Assembly: GCA_907163375.1 (NCBI GenBank)
Contig: CAJQUW010011066.1
Coordinates: 1-64,000, forward strand
Direction: 5' to 3'
DNA length: 64,000 nt
DNA from: Prostheceraeus crozeri
Lineage: Eukaryota > Platyhelminthes > Polycladida > Euryleptidae
This document shows, piece by piece, positions 40,401-53,060 of the stretch. How positions within the stretch are numbered: position 1 is the stretch's first letter; the number at the start of each line of letters is the position of its first letter. The position numbers were made by a program, and so were the translations under genes. The notes below the pieces were generated by a model that ran no database searches, was not told where the DNA came from, and saw nothing but the letters and a program-made list of their open reading frames with translations.

Positions 40401-40560
40401 GAAAGTGTCTGAATCGATCTAGTCAGGAAAGTGGCTGAATCGGTCTAGTCAGGAAAGTGTCTGAATCGGTCCAGTCAGGAAAGTGCATGAATCGGTCCAG
40501 TCAGGAAAGTGTCTGAATCGTTCAAGTCAGGAAAGCGGCTGCATCGGTCTAGTCAGGAAA
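37425..40560 (+). repeat. Higher-order repeat: two tandem copies, offset 1,529-1,606 bp
   Basis: The series beginning TCTCAATCAG then GTGTCAAAATTGG at about 37,431-37,452 restarts at about 38,960-38,981. The private variant GGCATCATCG lies at 37,974 and 39,529, and the private TTTATC variant at 38,704 and 40,310. The offset grows stepwise from 1,529 to 1,555 to 1,606 bp. These steps correspond to one doubled unit (GAAGGTGTCTGCCTCGG, at 39,056-39,095) and to two units gained near 40,190. So gain and loss of single units within the copies can be followed directly. Confidence 0.8.
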
Positions 40561-43500
40561 GTGTCTGAATCGGTCTAGTCAGGAAAGTGTCTGAATCAGT
40601 CTAGTCAGGAAAGTGTCTCAATCAGTCTAGTCAGGAAAGTGTCTGAATCGGTCCAGTCAGGAAAATGCATGAATCGGTCTAGTCAGGAAAATGTCTGAAT
40701 CGTTCAAGTCAGTAAAGTGTCTGAATCGGTCTAGTCAGGAAAGTGTCTGAATCGGTCTAGTCAGGAAAGTGTCTGAATCGTTCAAGTCAGTAAAGTGTCT
40801 GAATCGGTCTAGTCAGGAAAGTGTCTCAATCAGTCTAGTCAGGAAAGTGTCTGAATCGGTCCAGTCAGGAAAATGCATGAATCGGTCTAGTCTGGAAAAT
40901 GTCTGAATCGTTCAAGTCAGGAAAGTGTCTGAATCGATCTAGTCAGGAAAGTGTCTGAATCGATCTAGTCAGGAAAGTGTCTGAATCGATCTAGTCAGGA
41001 AAGTGTCTGAATCGTTCAAGTCAGTAAAGTGTCTCAATCAGTCTAGTCAGGAAAGTGTCTGAATCGTTCCAGTCAGGAAAATGCATGAATCGATCTAGTC
41101 AGGAAAGTGTCTTAATCGGTCTAGTCAGGAAAGTGTCTGAATCGTTCAAGTCAGGAAAGTGGCTGCATCGTTCAAGTCAGGAAAGTGCATGAATCGGTCT
41201 AGTCAGGAAAGTGTCTGAATCGTTTAAGTCAGGAAAGCGGCTGCATCGGTCTGGTCAGGAAAGTGTCTGCATCGGTCTAGTCAGGAAAGTACATGAATCT
41301 TTCAAATCAGGAAAGTGCACGAATCGATCTAGTCAGGAAAGTGTCTGAATCGATCTAGTCAGGAAAGTGGCTGAATCGGTCTAGTCAGGAAAGTGTCTGA
41401 ATCGGTCCAGTCAGGAAAGTGCATGAATCGGTCTAGTCAGGAAAGTGTCTGAATCGTTCAAGTCAGGAAAGCGGCTGCATCAGTCTAGTCAGGAAAGTGT
41501 CTGAATCGGTCTAGTCAGGAAAGTGTCTGAATCAGTCGAGTCAGGAAAGTGTCTCAATCAGTCTAGTCAGGAAAGTGTCTGAATCGGTCCAGTCAGGAAA
41601 ATGCATGAATCGGTCTAGTCAGGAAAATGTCTGAATCGTTCAAGTCAGTAAAGTGTCTGAATCGGTCGAGTCAGGAAAGTGGCTGCATCGGTCTAGTCAG
41701 GAAAGTGTCTGAATCGTTCAAGTCAGTAAAGTGTCTGAATCGGTCCAGTCAGGAAAGTGTCTGAATCGGTCTGGTCAGGAAAGTGGCTGCATCGGTCTAG
41801 TCAGGAAAGTGTCTGAATCGTTCAAGTCAGTAAAGTGTCTGAATCCGTCCAGTCAGGAAAGTGTCTGAATAGTTCAAGTCAGGAAAGTGTCTGAATCGGT
41901 CTGGTCAGGAAAGTGCATGCATCGGTCTAGTCAGGAAAGTGTCTGAATCGGTCTAGTCAGGAAAGTGTCTGAATCGGTCTGGTCAGGAAAGTGCATGCAT
42001 CGGTCTAGTCAGGAAAGTGTCTGAATCGGTCTAGTCAGGAAAGTGGCTGCATCGTTCAAGTCAGGAAAGTGTCTCAATCAGTCTAGTCAGGAAAGTGTCT
42101 GAATCGTTCAAGTCAGTAAAGTGTCTGAATCGGTCTAGTCAGGAAAGTGTCTGAATCGGTCTAGTCAGGAAAGTGTCTGAATCGTTCAAGTCAGTAAAGT
42201 GTCTGAATCGGTCTAGTCAGGAAAGTGTCTCAATCAGTCTAGTCAGGAAAGTGTCTGAATCGGTCCAGTCAGGAAAATGCATGAATCGGTCTAGTCTGGA
42301 AAATGTCTGAATCGTTCAAGTCAGGAAAGTGTCTGAATCGATCTAGTCAGGAAAGTGTCTGAATCGATCTAGTCAGGAAAGTGTCTGAATCGATCTAGTC
42401 AGGAAAGTGTCTGAATCGTTCAAGTCAGTAAAGTGTCTGAATCGGTCCATTCAGGAAAGTGTCTGAATCGGTCTGGTCAGGAAAGTGGCTGCATCGGTCT
42501 AGTCAGGAGTTTCTGAATCGGTCTAGTCAGGAAAGTGTCTGAATCGTTCAAGTCAGGAAAGTGGCTGCATCGTTCAAGTCAGGAAAGTGCATGAATCGGT
42601 CTAGTCAGGAAAGTGTCTGAATCGTTTAAGTCAGGAAAGCGGCTGCATCGGTCTGGTCAGGAAAGTGTCTGAATCGTTCAAGTCAGGAAAATGCATGAAT
42701 CGTTCTAGTCAGGAAAGTGCATGAATCGTCTAGTCAGGAAAGTGTCTGAATCGTTCAAGTCAGGAAAGTGCATGAATCGGTCTAGTCAGGAGTGTCTGAA
42801 TTTATCTAGTCAGGAAAGTGTCTGCATCGGTCTAGTCAGGAAAGTACATGAATCTTTCAAATCAGGAAAGTGCACGAATCGATATAGTCAGGAAAGTGTC
42901 TGAATCGATCTAGTCAGGAAAGTGGCTGAATCGGTCCAGTCAGGAAAATGCATGAATCGGTCCAGTCAGGAAAGTGCATGAATCGGTCTAGTCAGGAAAG
43001 TGTCTGAATCGTTCAAGTCAGGAAAGCGGCTGCATCAGTCTAGTCAGGAAAGTGTCTGAATCGGTCTAGTCAGGAAAGTGTCTGAATCGGTCCAGTCAGG
43101 AAAGTGTCTGAATCGGTCTGGTCAGGAAAGTGGCTGCATCGGTCTAGTCAGGAAAGTGTCTGAATCGTTCAAGTCAGTAAAGTGTCTGAATCCGTCCAGT
43201 CAGGAAAGTGTCTGAATAGTTCAAGTCAGGAAAGTGTCTGAATCGGTCTGGTCAGGAAAGTGCATGCATCGGTCTAGTCAGGAAAGTGTCTGAATCGGTC
43301 TAGTCAGGAAAGTGTCTGAATCGGTCTGGTCAGGAAAGTGCATGCATCGGTCTAGTCAGGAAAGTGTCTGAATCGGTCTAGTCAGGAAAGTGGCTGCATC
43401 GTTCAAGTCAGGAAAGTGCATGAATCGTTCTAGTCAGGAAAGTGTCTGAATCGTTCTAGTCAGGAAAGTGCATGAATCGTTCTAGTCAGGAAAGTGCATG

Positions 43501-46500
43501 AATCGTTCAAGTCACGAAAGTGCATGAATCGGTCTAGTCAGGAAAGTGTCTGAATCGTTCAAGTCAGGAAAGTGCATGAATCGTTCTAGTCAGGAAAGTG
43601 CATGAATCGGTCTAGTCAGGAAAGTGTCTGAATCGTTTAAGTCAGGAAAGTGCATGAATCGGTCTAGTCAGGAGTGTCTGAATCGATCTAGTCAGGAAAG
43701 TGTCTGCATCGGTCTAGTCAGGAAAGTGCATGAATCGGTCTAGTCAGGAGTTTCTGAATCGATCTAGTCAGGAAAGTGTCTGAATCGATCTAGTCAGGAA
43801 AGTGGCTGAATCGTTCTAGTCAGGAAAGTGTCTGAATCGGTCCAGTCAGGAAAGCGGCTGCATCGGTCTAGTCAGGAAAGTGTCTGAATCGTTTAAGTCA
43901 GGAAAGTGTCTGAATCGGTCCAGTCAGGAAAGTGGCTGCATCGGTCTAGTCAGGGAAGTGTCTCAATCAGTCTAGTCAGGAAAGTGTCTCAATCAGTCTA
44001 GTCAGGAAAGTGTCTGAATCGGTCCAGTCAGGAAAATGCATGAATCGGTCTAGTCAGGAAAATGTCTGAATCGTTCAAGTCAGGAAAGTGACTGAATCGG
44101 TCCAGTCAGGAAAGTGTCTGAATCGTTCAAGTCAGGAAAGTGTCTGAATCGTTTAAGTCAGGAAAGCGGATGCATTGGTCTGGTCAGGAAAGTGTCTGAA
44201 TCGTTCAAGTCAGTAAAGTGGCTGCATCGGTCTAGTCAGGAAAGTGTCTGAATCGGTCTAGTCAGGAAAGTGTCTGAATCGGTCTGGTCAGGAAAGTGTC
44301 TGAATCGTTCCAGTCAGGAAAGTGGCTGCATCGTTCAAGTCAGGAAAGTGCATGAATTGGTCTAGTCAGGAAAGTGTCTGAATCGTTCAAGTCAGGAAAG
44401 CGGCTGCATCGGTCTAGTCAGGAAAGTGTCGGAATCGGTCTAGTCAGGAATGTGTCTGAATCGTTCAAGTCAGGAAAGTGTCTGAATCAGTCTAGTCAGG
44501 AAAGTGTCTGAATCAGTCTAGTCAGGAAAGTGTCTCAATCAGTCTAGTCAGGAAAGTGTCTTAATCGGTCCAGTCAGGAAAATGCATGAATCGGTCTAGT
44601 CAGGAAAATGTCTGAATCGTTCAAGTCAGTAAAGTGTCTGAATCGGTCTAGTCAGGAAAGTGTCTGAATCGGTCTAGTCAGGAAAGTGTCTGAATCGTTC
44701 AAGTCAGTAAAGTGTCTGAATCGGTCCAGTCAGGAAAGTGTCTCAATCAGTCTAGTCAGGAAAGTGTCTGAATCGTTCCAGTCAGGAAAATGCATGAATC
44801 GATCTAGTCAGGAAAGTGTCTGAATCGGTCCAGTCAGGAAAGTGTCTGAATCGGTCTAGTCAGGAAAATGTCTGAATCGTTCAAGTCAGTAAAGTGTCAG
44901 AATCGTTCAAGTCAGGAAAGTTGCTGCATCGTTCAAGTCAGGAAAGCGTCTGAATCGGTCTCGTCAGGAAAGTGTCTGAATCGGTCTGGTCAGGAAAGTG
45001 GCCGCATCGGTCTAGTCAGGAAAGTGTCTGAATCGTTCAAGTCAGTAAAGTGTCTGAATCCGTCCAGTCAGGAAAGTGTCTGAATAGTTCAAGTCAGGAA
45101 AGTGTCTGAATCGGTCTGGTCAGGAAAGTGCATGCATCGGTCTAGTCAGGAAAGTGTCTGAATCGGTCTGGTCAGGAAAGTGTCTGAATCGGTCCAGGCA
45201 GGAAAGTGGCTGCATCGGTCTAGTCAGGAAAGTGTCTCAATCAGTCTAGTCAGGAAAGTGTCAAAATTGGTCTAGTCAGGAAAGTGTCTGAATCGGTCTG
45301 GTCAGGAAAGCGGCTGCATCAGTCTAGTCAGGAAGGTGTCTGCCTCGGTCTAGTCAGGAAAGTGTCTGAATCGTTCTAGTCAGGAAAGTGTCTGCATCGT
45401 CTAGTCAGGAAAGTGTCTGAATCGTTCAAGTCAGGAAAGTGTCTGAATCGGTCAAGTCAGGAAAGTGCATGCATCGGTCTGGTCAGGAAAGTGTCTGAAT
45501 CGGTCTAGTCAGGAAAGTGTCTGAATCGGTCTAGTCAGGAAAGCGGCTGCATTGGTCTTGTCAGGAAAGTGTCTGAATCGGTCGAGTCAGGAAAGTGTCT
45601 GAATCGTTCAAGTCAGGAAAGTGTCTGAATCGTTCAAGTCAGGAAAGTGTCTGAATCGGTCAAGTCAGGAAAGTGCATGCATCGGTCTGGTCAGGAAAGT
45701 GTCTGCCTCGGTCTAGTCAGGAAAGTGTCTGAATCGTTCTAGTCAGGAAAGTGTCTGCATCGGTCTAGTCAGGAAAGTGTCTGAATCGTTCAAGTCAGGA
45801 AAGTGTCTGAATCGGTCAAGTCAGGAAAGTGCATGCATCGGTCTGGTCAGGAAAGTGTCTGAATCGGTCTAGTCAGGAAAGTGTCTGAATCGGTCTAGTC
45901 AGGAAAGCGGCTGCATTGGTCTTGTCAGGAAAGTGTCTGAATCGGTCGAGTCAGGAAAGTGTCTGAATCGTTCAAGTCAGTAAATTGTCTGAATCCGTCC
46001 AGTCAGGAAAGTGTCTGAATAGTTCAAGTCAGGAAAGTGTCTGAATCGGTCTGGTCAGGAAAGTGCATGCATCGGTCTAGTCAGGAAAGTGTCTGAATCG
46101 GTCTAGTCAGGAAAGTGGCTGCATCGTTCAAGTCAGGAAAGTGCATGAATCGGTCTAGTCAGGAAAGTGTCTGAATCGTTCTAGTCAGGAAAGTGCATGA
46201 ATCGTTCTAGTCAGGAAAGTGCATGAATCGTTCAAGTCAGGAAAGTGCATGAATCGGTCTAGTCAGGAAAGTGTCTGAATCGTTCAAGTCAGGAAAGTGT
46301 CTGAATCGTTCTAGTCAGGAAAGTGCATGAATCGGTCTAGTCAGGAAAGTGTCTGAATCGTTCAAGTCAGGAAAGTGCATGAATCGTTCCAGTCAGGAAA
46401 ATGCATGAATCGATCTAGTCAGGAAAGTGTCTGCATCGGTCTAGTCAGGAAAGTGCATGAATCGGTCTAGTCAGGAGTTTCTGAATCGATCTAGTCAGGA

Positions 46501-48000
46501 AAGTGTCTGAATCGATCTAGTCAGGAAAGTGGCTGAATCGTTCTAGTCAGGAAAGTGTCTGAATCGGTCCAGTCAGGAAAGTGCATGAATCGGTCTAGTC
46601 AGGAAAGTGTCTGAATCGTTCAAGTCAGGAAAGCGGCTGCATCGGTCTAGTCAGGAAAGTGTCTGAATCGGTCTAGTCAGGGAAGTGTCTGAATCGTTCA
46701 AGTCATGAAAGTGTCTGAATCAGTCTAGTCAGGAAAGTGTCTCAATCAGTCTAGTCAGGAAAGTGTCTCAATCAGTCTACTCAGGAAAGTGTCTGAATCG
46801 GTCCAGTCAGGAAAATGCATGAATCGGTCTAGTCAGGAAAATGTCTGAATCGTTCAAGTCAGGAAAGTGACTGAATCGGTCCAGTCGGGAAAGTGTCTGA
46901 ATCGTTCAAGTCAGGAAAGTGTCTGAATCGTTTAAGTCAGGAAAGCGGATGCATTGGTCTGGTCAGGAAAGTGTCTGAATCGTTCAAGTCAGTAAAGTGG
47001 CTGCATCGGTCTAGTCAGGAAAGTGTCTGAATCGGTCTAGTCAGGAAAGTGTCTGAATCGGTCTGGTCAGGAAAGTGTCTGAATCGTTCAAGTCAGGAGG
47101 AAAGTGGCTGCATCGTTCAAGTCAGGAAAGTGCATGAATTGGTCTAGTCAGGAAAGTGTCTGAATCGTTCAAGTCAGGAAAGCGGCTGCATCGGTCTAGT
47201 CAGGAAAGTGTATGAATCGGTCTAGTCAGGAATGTGTCTGAATCGTTCAAGTCAGGAAAGTGTCTGAATCAGTCTAGTCAGGAAAGTGTCTGAATCAGTC
47301 TAGTCAGGAAAGTGTCTCAATCAGTCTAGTCAGGAAAGTGTCTTAATCGGTCCAGTCAGGAAAATGCATGAATCGGTCTAGTCAGGAAAATGTCTGAATC
47401 GTTCAAGTCAGTAAAGTGTCTGAATCGGTCTAGTCAGGAAAGTGTCTGAATCGGTCTAGTCAGGAAAGTGTCTGAATCGTTCAAGTCAGTAAAGTGTCTG
47501 AATCGGTCCAGTCAGGAAAGTGTCTCAATCAGTCTAGTCAGGAAAGTGTCTGAATCGTTCCAGTCAGGAAAATGCATGAATCGATCTAGTCAGGAAAGTG
47601 TCTGAATCGGTCCAGTCATGAAAGTGTCTGAATCGGTCTAGTCAGGAAAATGTCTGAATCGTTCAAGTCAGTAAAGTGTCAGAATCGTTCAAGTCAGGAA
47701 AGTTGCAGCATTGTTCAAGTCAGGAAAGTGCATGAATCGGTCTAGTCAGGAAAGTGTCTGAATCGGTCTAGTCAGGAAAGCGGCTGCATCGGTCTTGTCA
47801 GGAAATTGTCTGCATCGGTCTTGTCAGGAAAGTGTCTGAATCGGTCCAGTCAGGATAGCGTCTGAATCGGTCTCGTCAGGAAAGTGTCTGAATCGTCTGG
47901 TCAGGAAAGTGGCCGCATCGGTCTAGTCAGGAAAGTGTCTGAATCGTTCAAGTCAGTAAAGTGTCTGAATCCGTCCAGTCAGGAAAGTGTCTGAATAGTT

Positions 48001-51000
48001 CAAGTCAGGAAAGTGTCTGAATCGGTCTGGTCAGGAAAGTGCATGCATCGGTCTAGTCAGGAAAGTGTCTGAATCGGTCTGGTCAGGAAAGTGTCTGAAT
48101 CGGTCCAGTCAGGAAAGTGTCTCAATCAGTCTAGTCAGGAAAGTGTCAAAATTGGTCTAGTCAGGAAAGTGTCTGAATCGGTCTGGTCAGGAAAGCGGCT
48201 GCATCGGTCTAGTCAGGAAAGTGTCTGAATCGTTCAAGTCAGGAAATTGTCTGAATCGGTCAAGTCAGGAAAGTGCATGCATCGGTCTGGTCAGGAAAGT
48301 GTCTGAATCGGTCTAGTCAGGAAAGTGTCTGAATCGGTCTAGTCAGGAAAGCGGCTGCATTGGTCTTGTCAGGAAAGTGTCTGAATCGGTCGAGTCAGGA
48401 AAGTGTCTGAATCGTTCAAGTCAGGAAAGTGTCTGAATCGTTCAAGTCAGGAAAGTGTCTGAATCGTTCAAGTCAGAAAAGCGGCTGCATCGGTCTAGTC
48501 AGGAAAGCGGCTGCATCGGTCTGGTCAGGAAAGCGGCTGCATCGGTCTAGTCAGGAAAGTGTCTGAATCGGTCTAGTCAGGAAAGTGGCTGCATCGGTCT
48601 AGTCAGGAAAGTGTCTGAATCGTTCAAGTCAGGAAAGTGGCTGCATCGTTCAAGTCAGGAAAGTGCATGAATCGATCTAGTCAGGAAAGTGTCTGAATCG
48701 TTCAAGTCAGGAAAGTGCATAAATCGTTCTAGTCAGGAAAGTGCATGAATCGGTCTAGTCAGGAAAGTGTCTGAATCGTTCAAGTCATGAAAGTGCATGA
48801 ATCGTTCAAGTCAGGAAAGTGTCTGAATCGATCTAGTCAGGAAAGTGGCTGAATCGGTCCAGTCAGGAAAGTGACTGAATCGGTCCAGTCAGGAAAGTGT
48901 CTGAATCGGTCCAGTCAGGAAAGTGTCTGAATCGTTTAAGTCAGGAAAGCGGATGCATCGTCTGGTCAGGAAAGTGTCTGAATCGTTCAAGTCAGTAAAG
49001 TGGCTGCATCGGTCTAGTCAGGAAAGTGTCTGAATCGGTCTAGTCAGGAAAGTGTCTGAATCGGTCTGGTCAGGAAAGTGTCTGAATCGTTCAAGTCAGG
49101 AAAGTGGCTGCATCGTTCAAGTCAGGAAAGTGCATGAATCGGTCTAGTCAGGAAAGTGTCTGAATCGTTCAAGTCAGGAAAGCGGCTGCATCGGTCTAGT
49201 CAGGAAAGTGTCTGAATCGGTCTAGTCAGGAATGTGTCTGAATCGTTCAAGTCAGGAAAGTGTCTGAATCAGTCTAGTCAGGAAAGTGTCTGAATCAGTC
49301 TAGTCAGGAAAGTGTCTCAATCAGTCTAGTCAGGAAAGTGTCTTAATCGGTCCAGTCAGGAAAATGCATGAATCGGTCTAGCCAGGAAAATGTCTGAATC
49401 GTTCAAGTCAGTAAAGTGTCTGAATCGGTCTAGTCAGGAAAGTGTCTGAATCGGTCTAGTCAGGAAAGTGTCTGAATCGTTCAAGTCAGTAAAGTGTCTG
49501 AATCGGTCCAGTCAGGAAAGTGTCTCAATCAGTCTAGTCAGGAAAGTGTCTGAATCGTTCCAGTCAGGAAAATGCATGAATCGATCTAGTCAGGAAAGTG
49601 TCTGAATCGGTCCAGTCATGAAAGTGTCTGAATCGGTCTAGTCAGGAAAATGTCTGAATCGTTCAAGTCAGTAAAGTGTCAGAATCGTTCAAGTCAGGAA
49701 AGTTGCTGCATCGTTCAAGTCAGGAAAGTGCATGAATCGGTCTAGTCAGGAAAGTGTCTGAATCGGTCTAGTCAGGAAAGCGGCTGCATCGGTCTTGTCA
49801 GGAAATTGTCTGCATCGGTCTTGTCAGGAAAGTGTCTGAATCGGTCCAGTCAGGAAAGCGTCTGAATCGGTCTCGTCAGGAAAGTGTCTGAATCGGTCTG
49901 GTCAGGAAAGTGGCCGCATCGGTCTAGTCAGGAAAGTGTCTGAATCGTTCAAGTCAGTAAAGTGTCTGAATCCGTCCAGTCAGGAAAGTGTCTGAATAGT
50001 TCAAGTCAGGAAAGTGTCTGAATCGGTCTGGTCAGGAAAGTGCATGCATCGGTCTAGTCAGGAAAGTGTCTGAATCGGTCTGGTCAGGAAAGTGTCTGAA
50101 TCGGTCCAGTCAGGAAAGTGGCTGCATCGGTCTAGTCAGGAAAGTGTCTCAATCAGTCTAGTCAGGAAAGTGTCAAAATTGGTCTAGTCAGGAAAGTGTC
50201 TGAATCGGTCTGGTCAGGAAAGCGGCTGCATCAGTCTAGTCAGGAAGGTGTCTGCCTCGGTCTAGTCAGGAAAGTGTCTGAATCGTTCTAGTCAGGAAAG
50301 TGTTTGCATCGGTCTAGTCACGAAAGTGTCTGAATCGTTCAAGTCAGGAAAGTGTCTGAATCGGTCAAGTCAGGAAAGTGCATGCATCGGTCTGGTCAGG
50401 AAAGTGTCTGAATCGTCTAGTCAGGAAAGTGTCTGAATCGGTCCAGTCAGGAAAGCGGCTGCATTGGTCTTGTCAGGAAAGTGTCTGAATCGGTCTAGTC
50501 AGGAAAGTGTCTGAATCGTTCAAGTCAGGAAAGTGTCTGAATCGGTCTGGTCAGGAAAGTGCATGCATCGGTCTAGTCAGGAAAGTGTCTGAATCGGTCT
50601 GGTCAGGAAAGTGTCTGAATCGGTCCAGTCAGGAAAGTGTCTCAATCAGTCTAGTCAGGAAAGTGTCAAAATTGGTCTAGTCAGGAAAGTGTCTGAATCG
50701 GTCTGGTCAGGAAAGCGGCTGCATCGGTCTAGTCAGGAAAGTGTCTGAATCGTTCAAGTCAGGAAATTGTCTGAATCGGTCAAGTCAGAAAGTGCATGCA
50801 TCGGTCTGGTCAGGAAAGTGTCTGAATCGGTCTAGTCAGGAAAGTGTCTGAATCGGTCTAGTCAGGAAAGCGGCTGCATTGGTCTTGTCAGGAAAGTGTC
50901 TGAATCGGTCGAGTCAGGAAAGTGTCTGAATCGTTCAAGTCAGGAAAGTGTCTGAATCGTTCAAGTCAGGAAAGTGTCTGAATCGTTCAAGTCAGAAAAG

Positions 51001-53060
51001 CGGCTGCATCGGTCTAGTCAGGAAAGCGGCTGCATCGGTCTGGTCAGGAAAGCGGCTGCATCGGTCTAGTCAGGAAAGTGTCTGAATCGGTCTAGTCAGG
51101 AAAGTGGCTGCATCGGTCTAGTCAGGAAAGTGTCTGAATCGTTCAAGTCAGGAAAGTGGCTGCATCGTTCAAGTCAGGAAAGTGCATGAATCGATCTAGT
51201 CAGGAAAGTGTCTGAATCGTTCAAGTCAGGAAAGTGCATAAATCGTTCTAGTCAGGAAAGTGCATGAATCGGTCTAGTCAGGAAAGTGTCTGAATCGTTC
51301 AAGTCATGAAAGTGCATGAATCGTTCAAGTCAGGAAAGTGTCTGAATCGATCTAGTCAGGAAAGTGGCTGAATCGGTCCAGTCAGGAAAGTGACTGAATC
51401 GGTCCAGTCAGGAAAGTGTCTGAATCGGTCCAGTCAGGAAAGTGTCTGAATCGTTTAAGTCAGGAAAGCGGATGCATCGGTCTGGTCAGGAAAGTGTCTG
51501 AATCGTTCAAGTCAGTAAAGTGGCTGCATCGGTCTAGTCAGGAAAGTGTCTGAATCGGTCTAGTCAGGAAAGTGTCTGAATCGGTCTGGTCAGGAAAGTG
51601 TCTGAATCGTTCAAGTCAGGAAAGTGGCTGCATCGTTCAAGTCAGGAAAGTGCATGAATCGGTCTAGTCAGGAAAGTGTCTGAATCGTTCAAGTCAGGAA
51701 AGCGGCTGCATCGGTCTAGTCAGGAAAGTGTCTGAATCGGTCTAGTCAGGAATGTGTCTGAATCGTTCAAGTCAGGAAAGTGTCTGAATCAGTCTAGTCA
51801 GGAAAGTGTCTGAATCAGTCTAGTCAGGAAAGTGTCTCAATCAGTCTAGTCAGGAAAGTGTCTTAATCGGTCCAGTCAGGAAAATGCATGAATCGGTCTA
51901 GCCAGGAAAATGTCTGAATCGTTCAAGTCAGTAAAGTGTCTGAATCGGTCTAGTCAGGAAAGTGTCTGAATCGGTCTAGTCAGGAAAGTGTCTGAATCGT
52001 TCAAGTCAGTAAAGTGTCTGAATCGGTCCAGTCAGGAAAGTGTCTCAATCAGTCTAGTCAGGAAAGTGTCTGAATCGTTCCAGTCAGGAAAATGCATGAA
52101 TCGATCTAGTCAGGAAAGTGTCTGAATCGGTCCAGTCATGAAAGTGTCTGAATCGGTCTAGTCAGGAAAATGTCTGAATCGTTCAAGTCAGTAAAGTGTC
52201 AGAATCGTTCAAGTCAGGAAAGTTGCTGCATCGTTCAAGTCAGGAAAGTGCATGAATCGGTCTAGTCAGGAAAGTGTCTGAATCGGTCTAGTCAGGAAAG
52301 CGGCTGCATCGGTCTTGTCAGGAAATTGTCTGCATCGGTCTTGTCAGGAAAGTGTCTGAATCGGTCCAGTCAGGAAAGCGTCTGAATCGGTCTCGTCAGG
52401 AAAGTGTCTGAATCGGTCTGGTCAGGAAAGTGGCCGCATCGGTCTAGTCAGGAAAGTGTCTGAATCGTTCAAGTCAGTAAAGTGTCTGAATCCGTCCAGT
52501 CAGGAAAGTGTCTGAATAGTTCAAGTCAGGAAAGTGTCTGAATCGGTCTGGTCAGGAAAGTGCATGCATCGGTCTAGTCAGGAAAGTGTCTGAATCGGTC
52601 TGGTCAGGAAAGTGTCTGAATCGGTCCAGTCAGGAAAGTGGCTGCATCGGTCTAGTCAGGAAAGTGTCTCAATCAGTCTAGTCAGGAAAGTGTCAAAATT
52701 GGTCTAGTCAGGAAAGTGTCTGAATCGGTCTGGTCAGGAAAGCGGCTGCATCAGTCTAGTCAGGAAGGTGTCTGCCTCGGTCTAGTCAGGAAAGTGTCTG
52801 AATCGTTCTAGTCAGGAAAGTGTTTGCATCGGTCTAGTCACGAAAGTGTCTGAATCGTTCAAGTCAGGAAAGTGTCTGAATCGGTCAAGTCAGGAAAGTG
52901 CATGCATCGGTCTGGTCAGGAAAGTGTCTGAATCGGTCTAGTCAGGAAAGTGTCTGAATCGGTCCAGTCAGGAAAGCGGCTGCATTGGTCTTGTCAGGAA
53001 AGTGTCTGAATCGGTCTAGTCAGGAAAGTGTCTGAATCGTTCAAGTCAGGAAAGTGTCTG
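48001..53060 (+). repeat. Higher-order repeat: two near-identical 2,520-bp tandem copies
   Basis: The sequence from 48,001 repeats from 50,521 almost base for base: the two copies stay in register for about 2.5 kb, with only a few single-base losses (for example near 48,960, 50,413 and 50,787). The match starts abruptly at about 48,001 and ends at about 53,062, where GTCTGG in one copy meets GTATAG in the other. Such similarity suggests a very recent unequal exchange, or an assembly duplication. A related but older series starts at about 47,200, shifted by 2,000 bp relative to about 49,200. Confidence 0.9.
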
